Part shown: positions 37,099 through 49,002 of the stretch, in pieces
How the letters are laid out: every line of letters begins with the position of its first letter
Numbering within the stretch: the first letter of the stretch is position 1
Assembly (NCBI GenBank): GCA_020736575.1
Contig: JAGPYM010000005.1
Coordinates: 2,046,001 to 2,110,000, forward strand
Direction of reading: 5' to 3'
From: Thelonectria olida
Taxonomy: Eukaryota; Ascomycota; Sordariomycetes; Hypocreales; Nectriaceae
Length of the DNA stretch: 64,000 nt
Position numbers and translations under genes: made by a program
Notes under the pieces: generated by a model
The model's input: the letters and a program-made list of their open reading frames with translations, nothing else
The model's database searches: none
Told to the model about the DNA's origin: nothing

Positions 37099-39105
37099 TC
37101 ACATTCTAGCCAAGAATCTGGCATTGTCGTTGGCGCTGATGCCTGCACCCGTAACCACCTCTAAGCACATCCCCAGGACATCGCGAGTATCTCTCGGATC
37201 AATAATGCCGTCATCAATCAGCATGCTGCTAGTGGCATAACTCTCAGCGTCCCTCTGCACTTGTGCTTTGAACTGATTCGTCTGCTCCTTAATCTTCTCC
37301 GGAGACAGTTGCCCGCCCTTTGCATCAGCTTTGGCGGTTTGGATCTGTTCCATGACGCCCGCGAGCTGATCCGGCCCCATGACGCTGCACTTCCCAATGG
37401 GCCATGTAAAGATGAATCGAGGCTTATAAGCTCTACCACACATCGCGTAGTTTCCGGCACCATAAGACGACCCGAGGATGATCGAGATGTGGGGGACCTG
37501 TGAGCAAGAGACGGCAGAGACAAGTTGGGCACCCATTTTGATGATCCCAGCATGTTCTGCCTTTGCGCCGACCATGAATCCAGTCACGTTGTGCAGGAAG
37601 ATAATGGGCACGGATCTAGAAGGAGAGCGCAAATCAGAGTCAGCCATCACCAAGAAAATTCGCTTGGGAAACATACTGTTGATTGCAGAGTCGAATGAAC
37701 TGGGCTCCCTTGGCTGCCTCGTTCGGATTAATGATTGAGACCTGGTTTGCCACGATACCAACAGGGAAACCTAGAATATTTGTTAGCAGCTTCTGCCATC
37801 ATTACACACAGTAAACCTACCCATGATGTGTGCCCACGCTGTCATCATGTTTGGCCCGTATTTGGGCTTAAAGATGGACAATCTCGAGTCATCGACAAGT
37901 CTCAGAACAACCTCTTTCATGTCAAAGGCCTTTCGAATGTCGGGATTCACGAGTCGAAGAACATCGTCAATGGGATAGCGAGGAGGTAGAGGGTTACACT
38001 GGGCAACCTGGAGAGAAGACAGGATCAATCGAGGCTCTAGCGAAGCTACCCATTGTCGCGCTTTTCGAATTGCATCAAATCTGGAAAACGTGTAAGCAAT
38101 TCTGTAGAATGAGGAAGATATGGTATACATACTCGTCCACGGCAAGCTGGTCGGCAAGACCTGTTTGCGTCGCATGAATATCAGCACCGCCAAGCTCCTC
38201 GGCGCCAATGATCTCTCCAGTGGCCATCTTAACGAGAGGGGGCCCCCCAAGGAAAGCCTGAGCTTGGTTTTGCACAAAAATGGTGTAATCTGACAGCGCT
38301 GGATGGTAGGCACCTCCAGCAGTCGAGGATCCGAAAACAATGGCGCAAGATGGCTTTCCATTGAATGAGCGGACGGCAAGGTCGTGGAATAATTGGCCGC
38401 CCTTGTGGAAGACACGGAATTGCTGGGGGAGAAAAACACCAGCCTTGAAAGATGAAGAATTAGAGAGATCCGACTTGCACCGTCACTGCATGCATGAACT
38501 CACAGACTGCACTAGGGATATGAGAGGAAGATCATTTTCGGAAGCAATCTCCAACATGCGATTGACTTTGATGACTATTCTCAGTTAGCAAAGTCTTGTG
38601 TGGTGCGCATCGAATGGCTATCAGACCTGTCATCTCATTCCAAGCGCCACCACTCTGCGTCGGGATATGAGACATCAACAAACATATTTTTCCACTGCTC
38701 ATGTCAGCAATCCCGTCTCGGCAAACCAACATTATTACACTACCTCACGACGCCAATTCCAGATATCAAGTTGCCGCATGGTGTCGAGTTGCTGTTCCCG
38801 AATCCCGCAAATGGGCAGAGCTCGAGGAAAGGCGAGTCTTGGTCCAACAGCAAGCCAATTCGATCTCTCGCTAAAACGACTCAAGATCAGTTTTCCCCTC
38901 AATTTTGACTTGGAGATAACAACTCACGAAGCAATTGGCCTCTACTTTGGTGGCGAGACAGTGAGGCGTCGGACCCCTCGCTGCAGACATTGTGAAGGGC
39001 CGTCTCGAATCGCTCCAGTACTGGCGCCCAGCCTTTCTCATTCTCCGTGTAGGTCTCCTCTCGGAGATTCACGCTTGATTTCTCGATGGGGTACATAGCA
39101 GCCAT
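37099..39105 (-). CDS. 3-methylcrotonyl-CoA carboxylase-type beta (carboxyltransferase) subunit
   Basis: Transfers the carboxyl group from biotin to the enoyl-CoA. Eight exons on the minus strand: 39105-38928, 38870-38744, 38694-38627, 38574-38504, 38443-38133, 38080-37821, 37770-37677 and 37615-37099, giving 541 residues. Landmarks: RGQLLPRDRI, LISGIGVV, GGAWNEMTV, GVFLPQQFRVFHKGGQLFHD, FGSSTAGGAYHPALSDYTIF, GGPPLVKMATGE, then IFLHNVTGFMVGAKAEHAGI and SSYGAGNYAMCGRAY. The N-terminus (MAAMYPIEKSSVNLREE) is acidic and not a mitochondrial presequence. It ends LARM; ARM is a weak PTS1-like tripeptide, whereas the mitochondrial enzymes I recall end FRM, so this alone is weak evidence. Confidence 0.94.
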
Positions 39106-39509
39106 GATGCAAGATGTGTGAGGTGAAAATGGTCTGGAGGATTGGAGTCAGCTACAAATGCGCGCTCAAGCTTCATCAATGATGGGTACAGACATTAGAC
39201 TACACAATGGCAATAACACTGGTAAAATCGTGGCATCCTTACGCTGTGCGTCCCCGGACGGCCGGCATCCGGACAGGCGGTCCGAAGCCGTTAAAGTGGC
39301 GCTCCCGGATATTACAGTCTACGGATGCTCCAATGGACCATGCCGAGCCGGATACCGCGAGCATGGGAGTAAAGACATTTGAAAGATTAATTGAGGAAAG
39401 AGGAGAGATTTGTGAGTCCATATGTGAGAATCCCAACCATCAACATAGCTCTCATCGCCGATCTCATCACTTGTTCCTCCCGAATTGCCCCTTCAGAATA
39501 CAGACCATC
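39106..39509. promoter_or_regulatory. Divergent promoter of carboxylase beta and acyl-CoA synthetase
   Basis: Only 404 bases separate the two start codons. A block at 39253-39284 packs four CGG triplets: CCCGGACGGCCGG (39253-39265), CATCCGGAC, and CGGTCCG (39278-39284). The 13-base element is also found in the promoter of the CTF1-like regulator. Confidence 0.65.
39278..39284. promoter_or_regulatory. CGGTCCG site shared by carboxylase beta and synthetase
   Basis: Context AGGCGGTCCGAAG, 173 bases before the beta ATG and 226 before the synthetase ATG, so it can serve both divergent genes. Confidence 0.55.
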
Positions 39510-41485
39510 ATGGCCAATTCCTCGTCCCTCAGCTTGCTCCACGGCCCAACACATCCACCTCTCTGGCAAAAGTCTGTGGGATTGCTAATTGACGAGCAAG
39601 CCGATCTCTACGGCGACAGACCTGCGGTCATCGTCCCTTGGCAGTCCGTTAGGCTGTCCTTCCGTCAACTGGCAGCTCGAAGCTGGGCCATCGCGGATGC
39701 GTTGCTCAAGTTTGGCTTACGGCATGGAGACTGCGTGGGAATAGTCGCTGGGAACCGGTATGAGTACTTGGAAGTGTTTCTTGGTGCTACTAGACTCGGG
39801 TGTCCTGTTGTCGTTCTCAACAACACTTACACCCCCGACGAGCTGCAGAATGCCCTACAAACAACCAGTAAGCAATCTTCCGGTGCTGAAAGTCGTAACT
39901 GGGCTTATATTAGTCTAACACCTGGCAAAAGGATGCAAATTACTATTCATTGCGACGTCGATCGGAACCAGGTCTATGCAACGCCACATCGAACATCTAC
40001 AAGTACAATCCGTCCCAAACTCGGGACTTTCCGCTTTGAGGCAAATGGTGTTGCTCGGAGATGACTCTGAGCTTCACCATCTTCCAACACTGCAAACCTA
40101 TGTCACTTTCATCTCAAGATGGTCCACGGGGGCAGATAACGTGGAGACGAGGCAGGTTGCAGCCGCCGTTGTGCCCCAGGATATCATCAATCTCCAGTTT
40201 ACGTCTGGTAAGTGCATTTTCACAGAATCAACGCTTCTCGCCAGCTAACTCCAGAAAGGTACAACGGGCACCCCCAAAGCGGCCATGTTGAGCAGCAAGT
40301 GTGTAATCGTCCCCGTCGTCCCAATGTCGCAATGCTGATGAAAGGTGTAGCAATATTGTCAATAATGGCAGGTTTGTGGGCGATGCTCTGCGACTGACCC
40401 CCGACGATGTTGTATGCTGTCCTCCTCCGCTGTTCCATTGCTTCGGTCTAGTCATTGGGTTTCTCGCCTGTCTAACTCACGGGAGCTCAATTGTGTTCCC
40501 CTCGGACGCTTTCAACGCCGAGGCGGTGATGAATTCCGTTATTCGAGAGCGTGCAACCATACTCCTTGGTGTTCCGACCATGTTTGTTGCTGAGCTCGAA
40601 GTCCTCCGAGAGACTGGGCTCAAACCTACCAGTCTAAGATGTGGTCTCAGCGCAGGTTCAGCCATGCCAGCCTCTTTGGGTGAGCGACTAAGTCAAGAGA
40701 TGGGGTTAGACATGATCCTAATCGCTTATGGTATGACCGAAACGAGCCCCGTCTCGTTCATCACCGGAATGGGAGACTCTAAAGAGCGAAGACTCAAGAG
40801 CATTGGTCGCATCTTCCCGCACACGATGGCCAAAGTCATTGATCGGGAGGGAAGGGTTTTACCTCGTGGTCAACGAGGCGAGCTTTGCACGGGTGGTTTT
40901 GTGCTTCAAAAAGGTTACTGGGAAAATCAGGCCAAAACGGATGAAGTCATGAAGAAAGATGCGGATGGAGTCGTCTGGATGCACACAGGTGACGAGGTTG
41001 TTATTGACAACGATGGGTATGGGTACATTACGGGACGCATCAAAGACATCATTATCCGAGGTAAGCCTTCCATCAGTGCTCTTGTTTTCCTTGGTCTTAT
41101 ATATATATACTAACGCATCATCTTCCGTTGCCTAGGCGGAGAGAACATTTTCCCTCGAGAAATCGAGGACCGACTCCTCGAGCATTCCAGTATCACAGAA
41201 GCAAGCGTCGTGGGTATACCAGATGACCGCTACGGAGAAGTTGTGGGAGGCTTTTTGCGATTGGCACCTTCGACGCCTCGTCTTAGCGACGAAGATGTCA
41301 GACAGTGGGCGAGGCAGAAGCTGGGTCGACACAAAGCCCCGAAGCACGTTTACTGGGTTGGTGATGAAGGACACATTACTGATTTTCCCAAGACGGCGTC
41401 TGGAAAGCATCAAAAGCATATACTGCGGGACATCGGGTCGCGACTCGTTAAGGAGACGAATGCCGATGTGCGAGCTAGGTTATAG
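39510..41485 (+). CDS. Acyl-CoA synthetase (AMP-binding) ending in ARL
   Basis: Activates a free acid to its CoA ester with ATP. Exons are 39510-39867, 39932-40207, 40259-40298, 40351-41060 and 41136-41485 (577 residues). The P-loop-like signature QFTSG|TTGTPKAAML is split by an intron. Others are PPLFHCFGLV, AYGMTETSPV, the hinge HTGDEVVIDNDGYGYITGRIKDII, and the C-terminal catalytic Lys region FPKTASGKHQK. It ends RARL, a PTS1 form, so it is probably peroxisomal. The fourth exon restarts with NIVNNGRFVGDALRLTPDD after a 52-base intron. Its place between carboxylase beta and the lyase-hydratase suggests a branched short- or medium-chain acid as substrate. Confidence 0.93.
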
Positions 41486-41987
41486 ACTAAGGACTTGATA
41501 ATTATATTTCTCTACTTTGAAGACTTGATCAGATCTTGAATCCACTGAATTACTCTGTTCCTTGTGATTCGCTACGTGCCATCGAGCAAGCAATCATATC
41601 ACCAATTCTGTACACAACCAGGTGACCACCCACCACTTTCAGCTACGCATTTGTAAGATCAGATCGACTCAGCCAGTCCAGGTCAATCAAGCAATCTCAA
41701 GATCGGTCCGCCAACTTTCGGCGGAGCTTCATATGGAGCCGGCGGCTTCACCACCATTTGCGGTCCGATGCGGTCCGCGTTTTGGCGGGAGGCCATGTAA
41801 GCGGGCTGGTGGGCGCCAACGCGGGGAATTTCCGAACTTCGGGCTTTCGCTGGACTCTGAGCGGGACAGGAACTAGTTCAAAGGACAGGAAGAGGAAGCA
41901 GAGGAACTCATTTAATGTGTAGAATCAGGGTGCAGCGGTCGAAAGAGTAACACTTCGAGATATCGCAATCCCAGATCGAAGTGCAGC
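41486..41987. promoter_or_regulatory. Promoter region of the lyase-hydratase gene
   Basis: 500 bases. A GC-rich block at 41701-41780 contains three CGGTCCG copies and further CGG triplets (GGCGGAGC, GCCGGCGGC). No gene is seen. Confidence 0.6.
41704..41777. promoter_or_regulatory. Three CGGTCCG sites before the lyase-hydratase gene
   Basis: Copies at 41704-41710, 41761-41767 and 41771-41777. The last two start exactly 10 bases apart, about one helical turn, and so would sit on the same face of the DNA. Distances to the ATG are about 211-284 bases. Confidence 0.6.
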
Positions 41988-43846
41988 ATGACTCCGAACG
42001 TCAGAATTGTCGAAGTTGGCCCCCGCGATGGCCTGCAAAATATTTCTCAGAGCGTCCCAACAGACGTCAAAATCGAGCTTATTCAGAGATTGTCTAATTC
42101 GGGGCTGCAAACCATCGAGGTCACATCGGTCGTGTCCCCAAAGGCGGTTCCGCAGCTAAAGGATTGCAAAGAGGTTCTCACAAGCCCAAAGGTGCAAGGA
42201 CTGCTGGGGAGCGGCTCAAGACGGCTTCCTGTTTTAATTCCCAACCTCAAAGGACTAAACATCGCGGCGCAATGCGGCGTCTCAGAAATCGCAGTCTTCA
42301 TCAGCGCTACCGAAGGGTTCAGCAGGGCCAACATCAAGTGCACTGTGGAGGAGGGCTTCGCGAGAGCACGTGAAGTTGCTCAAGCGGCTCGCAAAGCGGG
42401 CATGACAGTTCGTGGGTAAATATCAGTCTTTCTTAAACTTCTTTCATCTTCTTACTTGACAAGTAGCTAACATGCAGAAGATATGTATCTTGCATATTCG
42501 CCGATCCGTTTGACGGGCCAACAAGTCCCGAAGCCGTCGCAAAGGCTGTGGAAGAACTGCTCAACATGGGTTGCTACGAAGTCAGTCTTGGTGATACTCT
42601 TGGCATCGGCACACCACAGGCAGTTCGAAACCTGATCGAATTTCTCAAGGCGCGAGGGACGCCCTTGGATCGGTTAGCAGGTCACTTCCACGACACATAC
42701 GGACAAGCATTAGCCAACGTATGGGAGGCCTACTCCCGCGGGATAACCGTGTTTGACAGCAGCGTCGCAGGTCTTGGTGGGTGTCCTTTTGCGCCGGGAG
42801 CCAAGGGGAATCTCGCCACAGAAGACTTGGTCTACATGTTTGACCAAGCAGGAGTTTCGACTGGGGTAGACTTGGCCAAATTAGTTGCGACAGGAACCTG
42901 GATATCCGACAAACTATCTCGCAGAACCGAGAGTCGAGCAGGAGCTGCACTGGCAATTAAGTATGGAGTCGTGAAGAAGGCCCAGGAAACGCCTCGGTCT
43001 GTGACCAAGTTAGTATGGACTCAGGTGAAGGAAACGGATGGCCTCCTTCTAGATCGATCCGGGGCCAATCTTCGAGTAACGATGAACCGGCCAAAGAATG
43101 GCAATACGTTGACTACTGCCATGATTGAGCATCTGATCTCGGCAATCATCGACGCTGGCAAGGATGAGTCAATCAATCGAGTCGTCATCACTGGAAACGG
43201 AAAGTTTTTCTGCACAGGCATGGATCTCTCCAAGGACACCCCAGTAGGCGGAGGAGGGTCTTCTTCTGATCTTCAGTACGAAAGGCTCACGCGACTCTTC
43301 GACACGATCGACCAGTGTCCCAAGACCACCATAGCCTGTGTGAATGGACCAGCATTTGGTGGCGGAGTCGGACTGGCTTTCGCGTGCGATCTTCGCCTTT
43401 GCACGAAAAACGCAAAGATTACTCTGAGCGAGGCCAAGCTGGGGCTTTGTCCGGCTACAATCTCAAAGTACATCGTCCGAGAGTTTGGAGTTGGGTTTGC
43501 ACGCGAGGCCATGTTGACGGCTCGACCCATCTCGCCAGCAGAACTGAAGCTCCGGGGAATCGTGGCGGATGTGGCCGATGATGGCGAGAAGCTGAAAGAT
43601 CTCTTAGACTCTTTGCTTGCCAATTTACGAGGCGTCTCTCCAGATGCGTCTCGCATGTGCAAGTCCTTGGTCCAGGCCGGATGGGTCCATGGAGGGCAGG
43701 ATGAACAGGCCCGTGTGATGAAGGAAATGTTTTCCGAGATGATGGTGCCCACATCGGCGGGATCGTACGGAGTCAAGGAGTTTCAAGCTGGTCGAAAGGT
43801 TGATTGGGACAAGCATCATGGTCTTAAACCCCATAGTAAGCTGTGA
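41988..43846 (+). CDS. HMG-CoA lyase fused to enoyl-CoA hydratase, ending in SKL
   Basis: A bifunctional protein of 598 residues; exons 41988-42415 and 42478-43846. Residues 1 to about 300 are an HMG-CoA lyase barrel: PRDGLQN with Arg13-Asp14, metal-binding HFHD (His212, His214), and the catalytic Cys245 in GLGGCPFAPGAKGN. From about residue 330 there is an enoyl-CoA hydratase domain with both oxyanion motifs (FFCTGMDL, GPAFGGGVGLAFACDL) and both catalytic glutamates (SEAKLGLCPATI and AREAMLTARP). The last three residues are SKL, the canonical PTS1. There is no presequence; the barrel starts at residue 5. The two domains do consecutive steps: hydration of methylglutaconyl-CoA, then cleavage to acetyl-CoA and acetoacetate. 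An equivalent isoprenoid intermediate is an alternative substrate. Confidence 0.95.
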
Positions 43847-44354
43847 ATTGTAGAGTAAAACACAACCTGTGGGCGCCTGTGGTAAGTAATCCATCAAGGA
43901 GAGGCCACAACTAAATAGTATTTTCTATGACTACCTATTTCATTTTGAACTCCCAAGATAGAGCAACGATAAGATAGGTACATAGCTCAAACACCCATAT
44001 GCTACCGCTCAAGAACCGAGATACAAAGACGAGGCATTTATCATTCATACAAGTACAAGTAATAAAAAGTTAAAACAACGAAACGAGCGAGTGTAGCTTC
44101 AAAAAGCCTAAGAACCCAGAAGAAGAAGAAAACCATTCCGTGCCAAAGAAAACGACACAATCATGACTGCCGATTCTTGATGATGACAGAAGAAAATGCG
44201 AACCAACAAGCCATAGAAACGAGAGCATCCACAACTCGAACTGTGGTGGCACACCTATGGGGCGAGTACCGCCTCAGAAGCCAGCCCTGTGAAGTCTACC
44301 TGGTTTTCTTTTAACTCGGCAGTCAGACCACCAGTGGCCCAGTTCTGCGCTTGG
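43847..44354. other. Convergent 3' region, no gene seen
   Basis: About 500 bases between the 3' ends of the lyase-hydratase and the wall-protein gene, AT-rich around 43910-44090. It probably holds both poly(A) signals. Confidence 0.5.
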
Positions 44355-45911
44355 CTACTGATGCTTGACAACAGTAACCATCTTGAAGCGTTTGGAGGGA
44401 GGGTCGTAAGCGGTGGCGATGACATGTTCAGTGACTGTGACAGTCTCGGCTGCATTCCTGGCACTAGTTTCGTCCGCAACGGGGCAGACTGTGGTGTAAT
44501 AGTCCACAATCTCGACGACTACGACTGTCTCGGCTGCATCTTGACCGCAACTAGCGACGGAGTTGGCGCAGCGAGTATCTGTGTAGACATTGGTAGAGCG
44601 GATGGTGGTGGTTTGGGCGGCAGGCTCGGTCACGGTCGCGTCGTTGCCTGTGAGTGTCTGAAGAGTTGTAGATGCTGGAACGGTATAAGACATCTCATTG
44701 TTTCCAGTAGAGTTCGCGTCGGCGCAGTCCTCAGACTCCGATGTAGTGGAAGTAGCGGAGGCATTAGAGGTAGATGAAACGGAAGTTCTGTGGTGCGTCT
44801 TGGCTGATGTGGTGGTGGCAACAGCAACACTTGTTTGGGAGACTTTCTCCAAGCACTGCGTCCCAATTGCTCCCTCGATGAAAGTCGTTGACGTGTCGGG
44901 GGCAACACCTACTGTGGCACTGCCCGGACTGAGATCGACCCCGGCGTAGACACCAGCGTTGACGTTCCAGGATTCAGAGACTTCCAGTGTGCACTCTTGG
45001 TCTTGGGGATTGTTCTCAAGATCGACAACAAGCTCGATGATGTTGAGATAGACACCGGCTTTCACACCCGCATCGATATCAATGAAAGGCGTGTCGGCAC
45101 TCACGCCAGCCTCAGCACGAAGACGAATAGATGCTTTGAGTGTCGTCGAACCACTTGACACTTCCCAAGGAATCATGCTGCTTTCCGAGCCGTCGCTTGA
45201 AGAAAGTCAGTCAGAAAGCGAGTAGAAATTTCGACTTGACCCGAACTTACAAGCTTGAGTCAATGATGCCTCCCCCCAAGCTAACAGTGATCCAAGATCC
45301 CTCAGGAATGGTGAACTCGAATCCTCCTGTCGCTTCCAATTCGTGGTCAAGGGAAATTACTAATTCGAGGTTGAGACTGACACCGAGGGTTGTTACGGAA
45401 CTCTGTGCAAGGTATTAGTATCTACAATTCGCATCCAATATCTCACACTCACACCCAGGGAAATGCCTCCAAGGTTCCATAGTGGGATGACTTGTTCACT
45501 GCCAGTACCGGCGAGTACGTCGAGATCGAAGTGGCCATTAATCTTCGAGAAGGAAATCTTGAGGCCAGACGACCAGATGTCGGGGAACTGCTCGTCGTAG
45601 GAAGTAGTCACACTCCCAGTAAGCGAGCAATCGATACAGTCGATCTTGAATTTGTTGTCCTGCAAGTCACTAAAAGGCCGACAGTCAGTCCTGCTTCTTC
45701 AAGAAAAGAGATGGTAAGCATACACATCGACGATATTTTTGTTTTTCTCTGAATATTCGAATTTGTTCGTGTTCTCTGAGTCCCTCTGAACAAGGTCGCT
45801 CCGACCGACTGAGGCAATCTCGAAGTCAACGGACCTAGGATACCTAGCAACACCGGCAAAGGCCAAGCTAGCCAACAGGGCCCAGACGGTAACAAAGAAA
45901 AGAGAGTGCAT
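44355..45911 (-). CDS. Secreted Ser/Thr-rich protein of unknown function
   Basis: Exons on the minus strand are 45911-45724, 45669-45453, 45402-45251 and 45195-44355 (465 residues). A signal peptide (MHSLFFVTVWALLASLAFAG) leads into a beta-rich N-terminal half with alternating hydrophobic strands (IDCIDCSLTGSV, GHFDLDVLAG, LELVISLDHELEATGGFEF). The Thr/Ser-rich C-terminal half is probably O-glycosylated, with paired cysteines (CANSVASCGQ). The end (MVTVVKHQ) is not a GPI signal, so it is probably wall-associated or free. I do not recognise the family beyond similarity in style to fungal surface proteins. It lies inside the catabolic cluster, but no CGGWCCG site was found in its upstream region. 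Confidence 0.82.
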
Positions 45912-48900
45912 ATTGAAAAGAGTGAAGGAGTGATGAAGAATGGTAATGAGAAAGGAGTGAGAAGTAGAAGGATAGATAGTAAACAAGAGATCGTGTGCGT
46001 TTGTTTACTAGTAACTACCTACATGGAAGTCGAGTGCGAGACCTAAGATTTTATAAACACCAAGACGATCGTTTCCCAGCTCGCATCAAATCAATCAGCC
46101 CACCTCATGTTTTCTACAAGCCTCTAATAATGAAGAACCCATATGCGCGACTCCTCCCAAAATCCAGACCTGAGACTTGGGTGCGGTCTCACGAAGGAGC
46201 GGCATGCATGGTTATGCACCCGTAAGCGCCGCAATTGCATTGAACCCCGGGCTTGACTATTCTTATCTTAAGACGGCGTTTCTTATTTGTCCCAGCAGTA
46301 ACATTCCTGCATGTTGGTTGCACTCAAAACAAACCCAAATTCACCACCCCATGCATCCCTCTCTCCACCAATGCCCTGTAAGGCAGAAGAATCGGTCGCC
46401 TTTCTATCCACGTCGCGGATTGCTCTGGAGGGGTCACAAAAGGTGGTGACCGAGGCCATGGCGGCGACCGGGAGGATCTATTACCTGTCTCATTCGTTCC
46501 TTTGCTCACAAAATAAGAATCACCTCAGATACGGTCTAGAGCCTTACTGCAGACGAGGTTTGACGTTTCGACGTGCACATCGCTCAGTTGATGAGGCACA
46601 GTCGAAGCCAGGCTCATAAATGCCTCTTTGGGGGCCAAACCCACGCGCCTACAACCAACCCCAAGGAGTTTCGGTACTGATACCCATGATCCTTTGGAGT
46701 AGACGTGGGCAGATGGCATTTTCAGAGAGTCTGTAGAGCAACGTAATTACATGCCATCTTTGAGCCCTAAGTCGCGTCCCATTCCGTCGGTGCCTTGGAG
46801 TTCCGCGTTTCTCATGCATCTCGACCAGGTTTGCCATCATGCAACAGACCCTGGTTGGCAAATCTTGGCATTGGGGGCGGAAACATAGAAATAGGCGCCC
46901 AAGTTGGCATTCATATCTCACGTCTCCGAACTGGATGGAATGACACGTCTTCGCCGGTCGCAGAAAGCCCACAGAACACGTCTCTTGACCGACTGTAAGA
47001 TGCATTTACGCCTATTTTTCTCTTTGATTCCGCTATCAATCACACTTCGGCTCAAAAGCACCATTCATCATTTACCCGCCCTTCAAGGTTTCTGCCTACA
47101 CTAACAACCAACAGCATAACATCCCAAGTCATGATAGGGCGAATTCGTTACCGTTTATCCACAGTCTCGTGAGTGGGCAGTGACCCAATCCAGCAAGCTT
47201 AAACGGATGAATACCCTTTATGTGTAAGTTGCGTTCGTTGTGAGTCAGTCAACTCCCAGGTCAGTACGCTCACTGCCTTAGCACAATCTCATTTTAAGCA
47301 CTTTAAGTCCCTTCTCTCTAAAATAAATGCACTCCACTTACAGGCACTACTGACTTACAATGAGTATTGGCTCGAGGCTCCAGCCAGCCGTGACAGCCCT
47401 GCCGAGGGACGGCACGAGCCGACAGCAAAAGCAAAAGGCCTTTCGGCCGGCCCTCGATAGTCTGACTAACTAAAATCCGCTTTCAAGAAGCAGACTCGGG
47501 TATTCTCCGCGCTTACATGCCTTGTGTGTAGGCTGGATCCGCAGGGTCGAGAATGAGGCCGTCCCCAAAGTTGGAACTTCATTCATGGATCAGGGTTAGA
47601 CAACGTAAGCATACCTCTAAGACTCCCCAAGTACACAACATTAAATAACATGGGTACCTATCAAATGTAGGCTATATTGTTACGTACTGTTAACACTAAA
47701 TCGACTCGACTGACCGACAGCTTTACCCCTCTTAACGAGGCAATGGCATTTCAGCTTTGTTCCAGCCAACGACAGCGCCTTCTTGATTTTCCCTCATTAT
47801 TTTCTCTACCAAACACTTACTCCAATCTTCCCCTATGACAGCCTTGAGCGGTGCTACGTGAGGACTCATGGTGCTTAGACGAGCCGCGACGTCTGGATAG
47901 AGTCGATATGTGGCGATGCATGGAACATCTGTTCCCCACCAGACGGTCTGAAGCAAGCGCGCCATAATTCTCTGGTGCAAATTTGGCCGTGACTTTGCCA
48001 TCTTCTAGATTCATTCTGTCCTCAATTCTGGCCTTGGCATCATCCTGTGCACTCTTCACTGAATCCCCCACTTTTTGGTATCTTTGCAACGATATCTCTG
48101 TAACAATCCTCGACTCTTTGAACTCCATCCTTGTCGTCAGTTTTTGGGACTTTCTCTCCGAGAGCTTTCGTGATCCAGCTATTAATAATGTCACCAAAAA
48201 TCTTAAGAATGCTAATGAATAATCCGAGACTACCGAGACCACAGCTCTTACACGGGCCATGACATGATCAGCTTGAAACTTCCAAGATCAATGCCGCAGT
48301 TGAACTTTGACTTGATGTTGATCTCGGTACCATGGTACCTGGACTGCTACCCTATATTTACAACATTATTTCAACGGGCACAATTGCCCTGGCTGATTGA
48401 GAGGGAAAACGAAGCATTATCCTTCTCCCTATTCTTCCATGTTCCTTCATCATTTACACAGAACAACTCGTGACACGGTCCACACCATCTAATGTGATCT
48501 ACGTACTCCTTCTCCTCTCGCCCGCCTGGACAACTTCCGCCAAACCACACTTGGGTCAGCCCTGTCAAATTCGTCTTGCTTAATTGGCCACTCACCTTGT
48601 GGCGTCCTACAGGCGAGTATCTCAGTCGTTGATTGGACATTTACCTGGCTGAATGCACGTCTGAGAGAGTGTTTGACTCCCGTCTGTCCTCGTTGACCGC
48701 GGAATGGAAAAGCCGAACTCTTCCGAGTCCGCCATCTCCACCTCCCACCGCAGATCTCTACCTAATAATCCCAAGCTCTTTCGAGGGCAGCCATAGCCCT
48801 TCTCCCCCGCAAATGCCTTGATTCGTTCCCCTCCATCTCTCCCCTTTGGTGTCCTCCCCGGCGTCCCGGCAAGCGGGGGGACTCGGGCTCGTTCTACTCC

Positions 48901-49002
48901 GCCACGAACCCCAGATTTCCCCAAGCAAATGACACAGCTCAAGTTCTCCTCCAAACACACACCTTTCTAGACCCTTGAGAGGACCTGTTCTCTCGTAATC
49001 AC
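45912..49002. other. Long gene-poor stretch with possible gene relic
   Basis: 3.1 kb. Most frames are short and overlap on both strands. The only protein-like part is on the minus strand at 48260-47732 (listed separately). A T/C-rich leader precedes the next regulator (48700-48960). No repeats or terminal inverted repeats were found by eye. Confidence 0.45.
47732..48260 (-). pseudogene. Possible broken small gene
   Basis: A minus-strand frame from ATG 48260 (starting ARVRAVVSVVSDYSLAF) is helix-like up to about 47970. In another frame the stretch from about 48001 to the stop at 47732-47734 also looks protein-like (LLQTVWWGTDVPCIATYRLY). One frame change near 47970 would join them into a protein of about 170 residues. 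No family was recognised, so this is a weak call; an unrecognised intron is the alternative. Confidence 0.3.
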
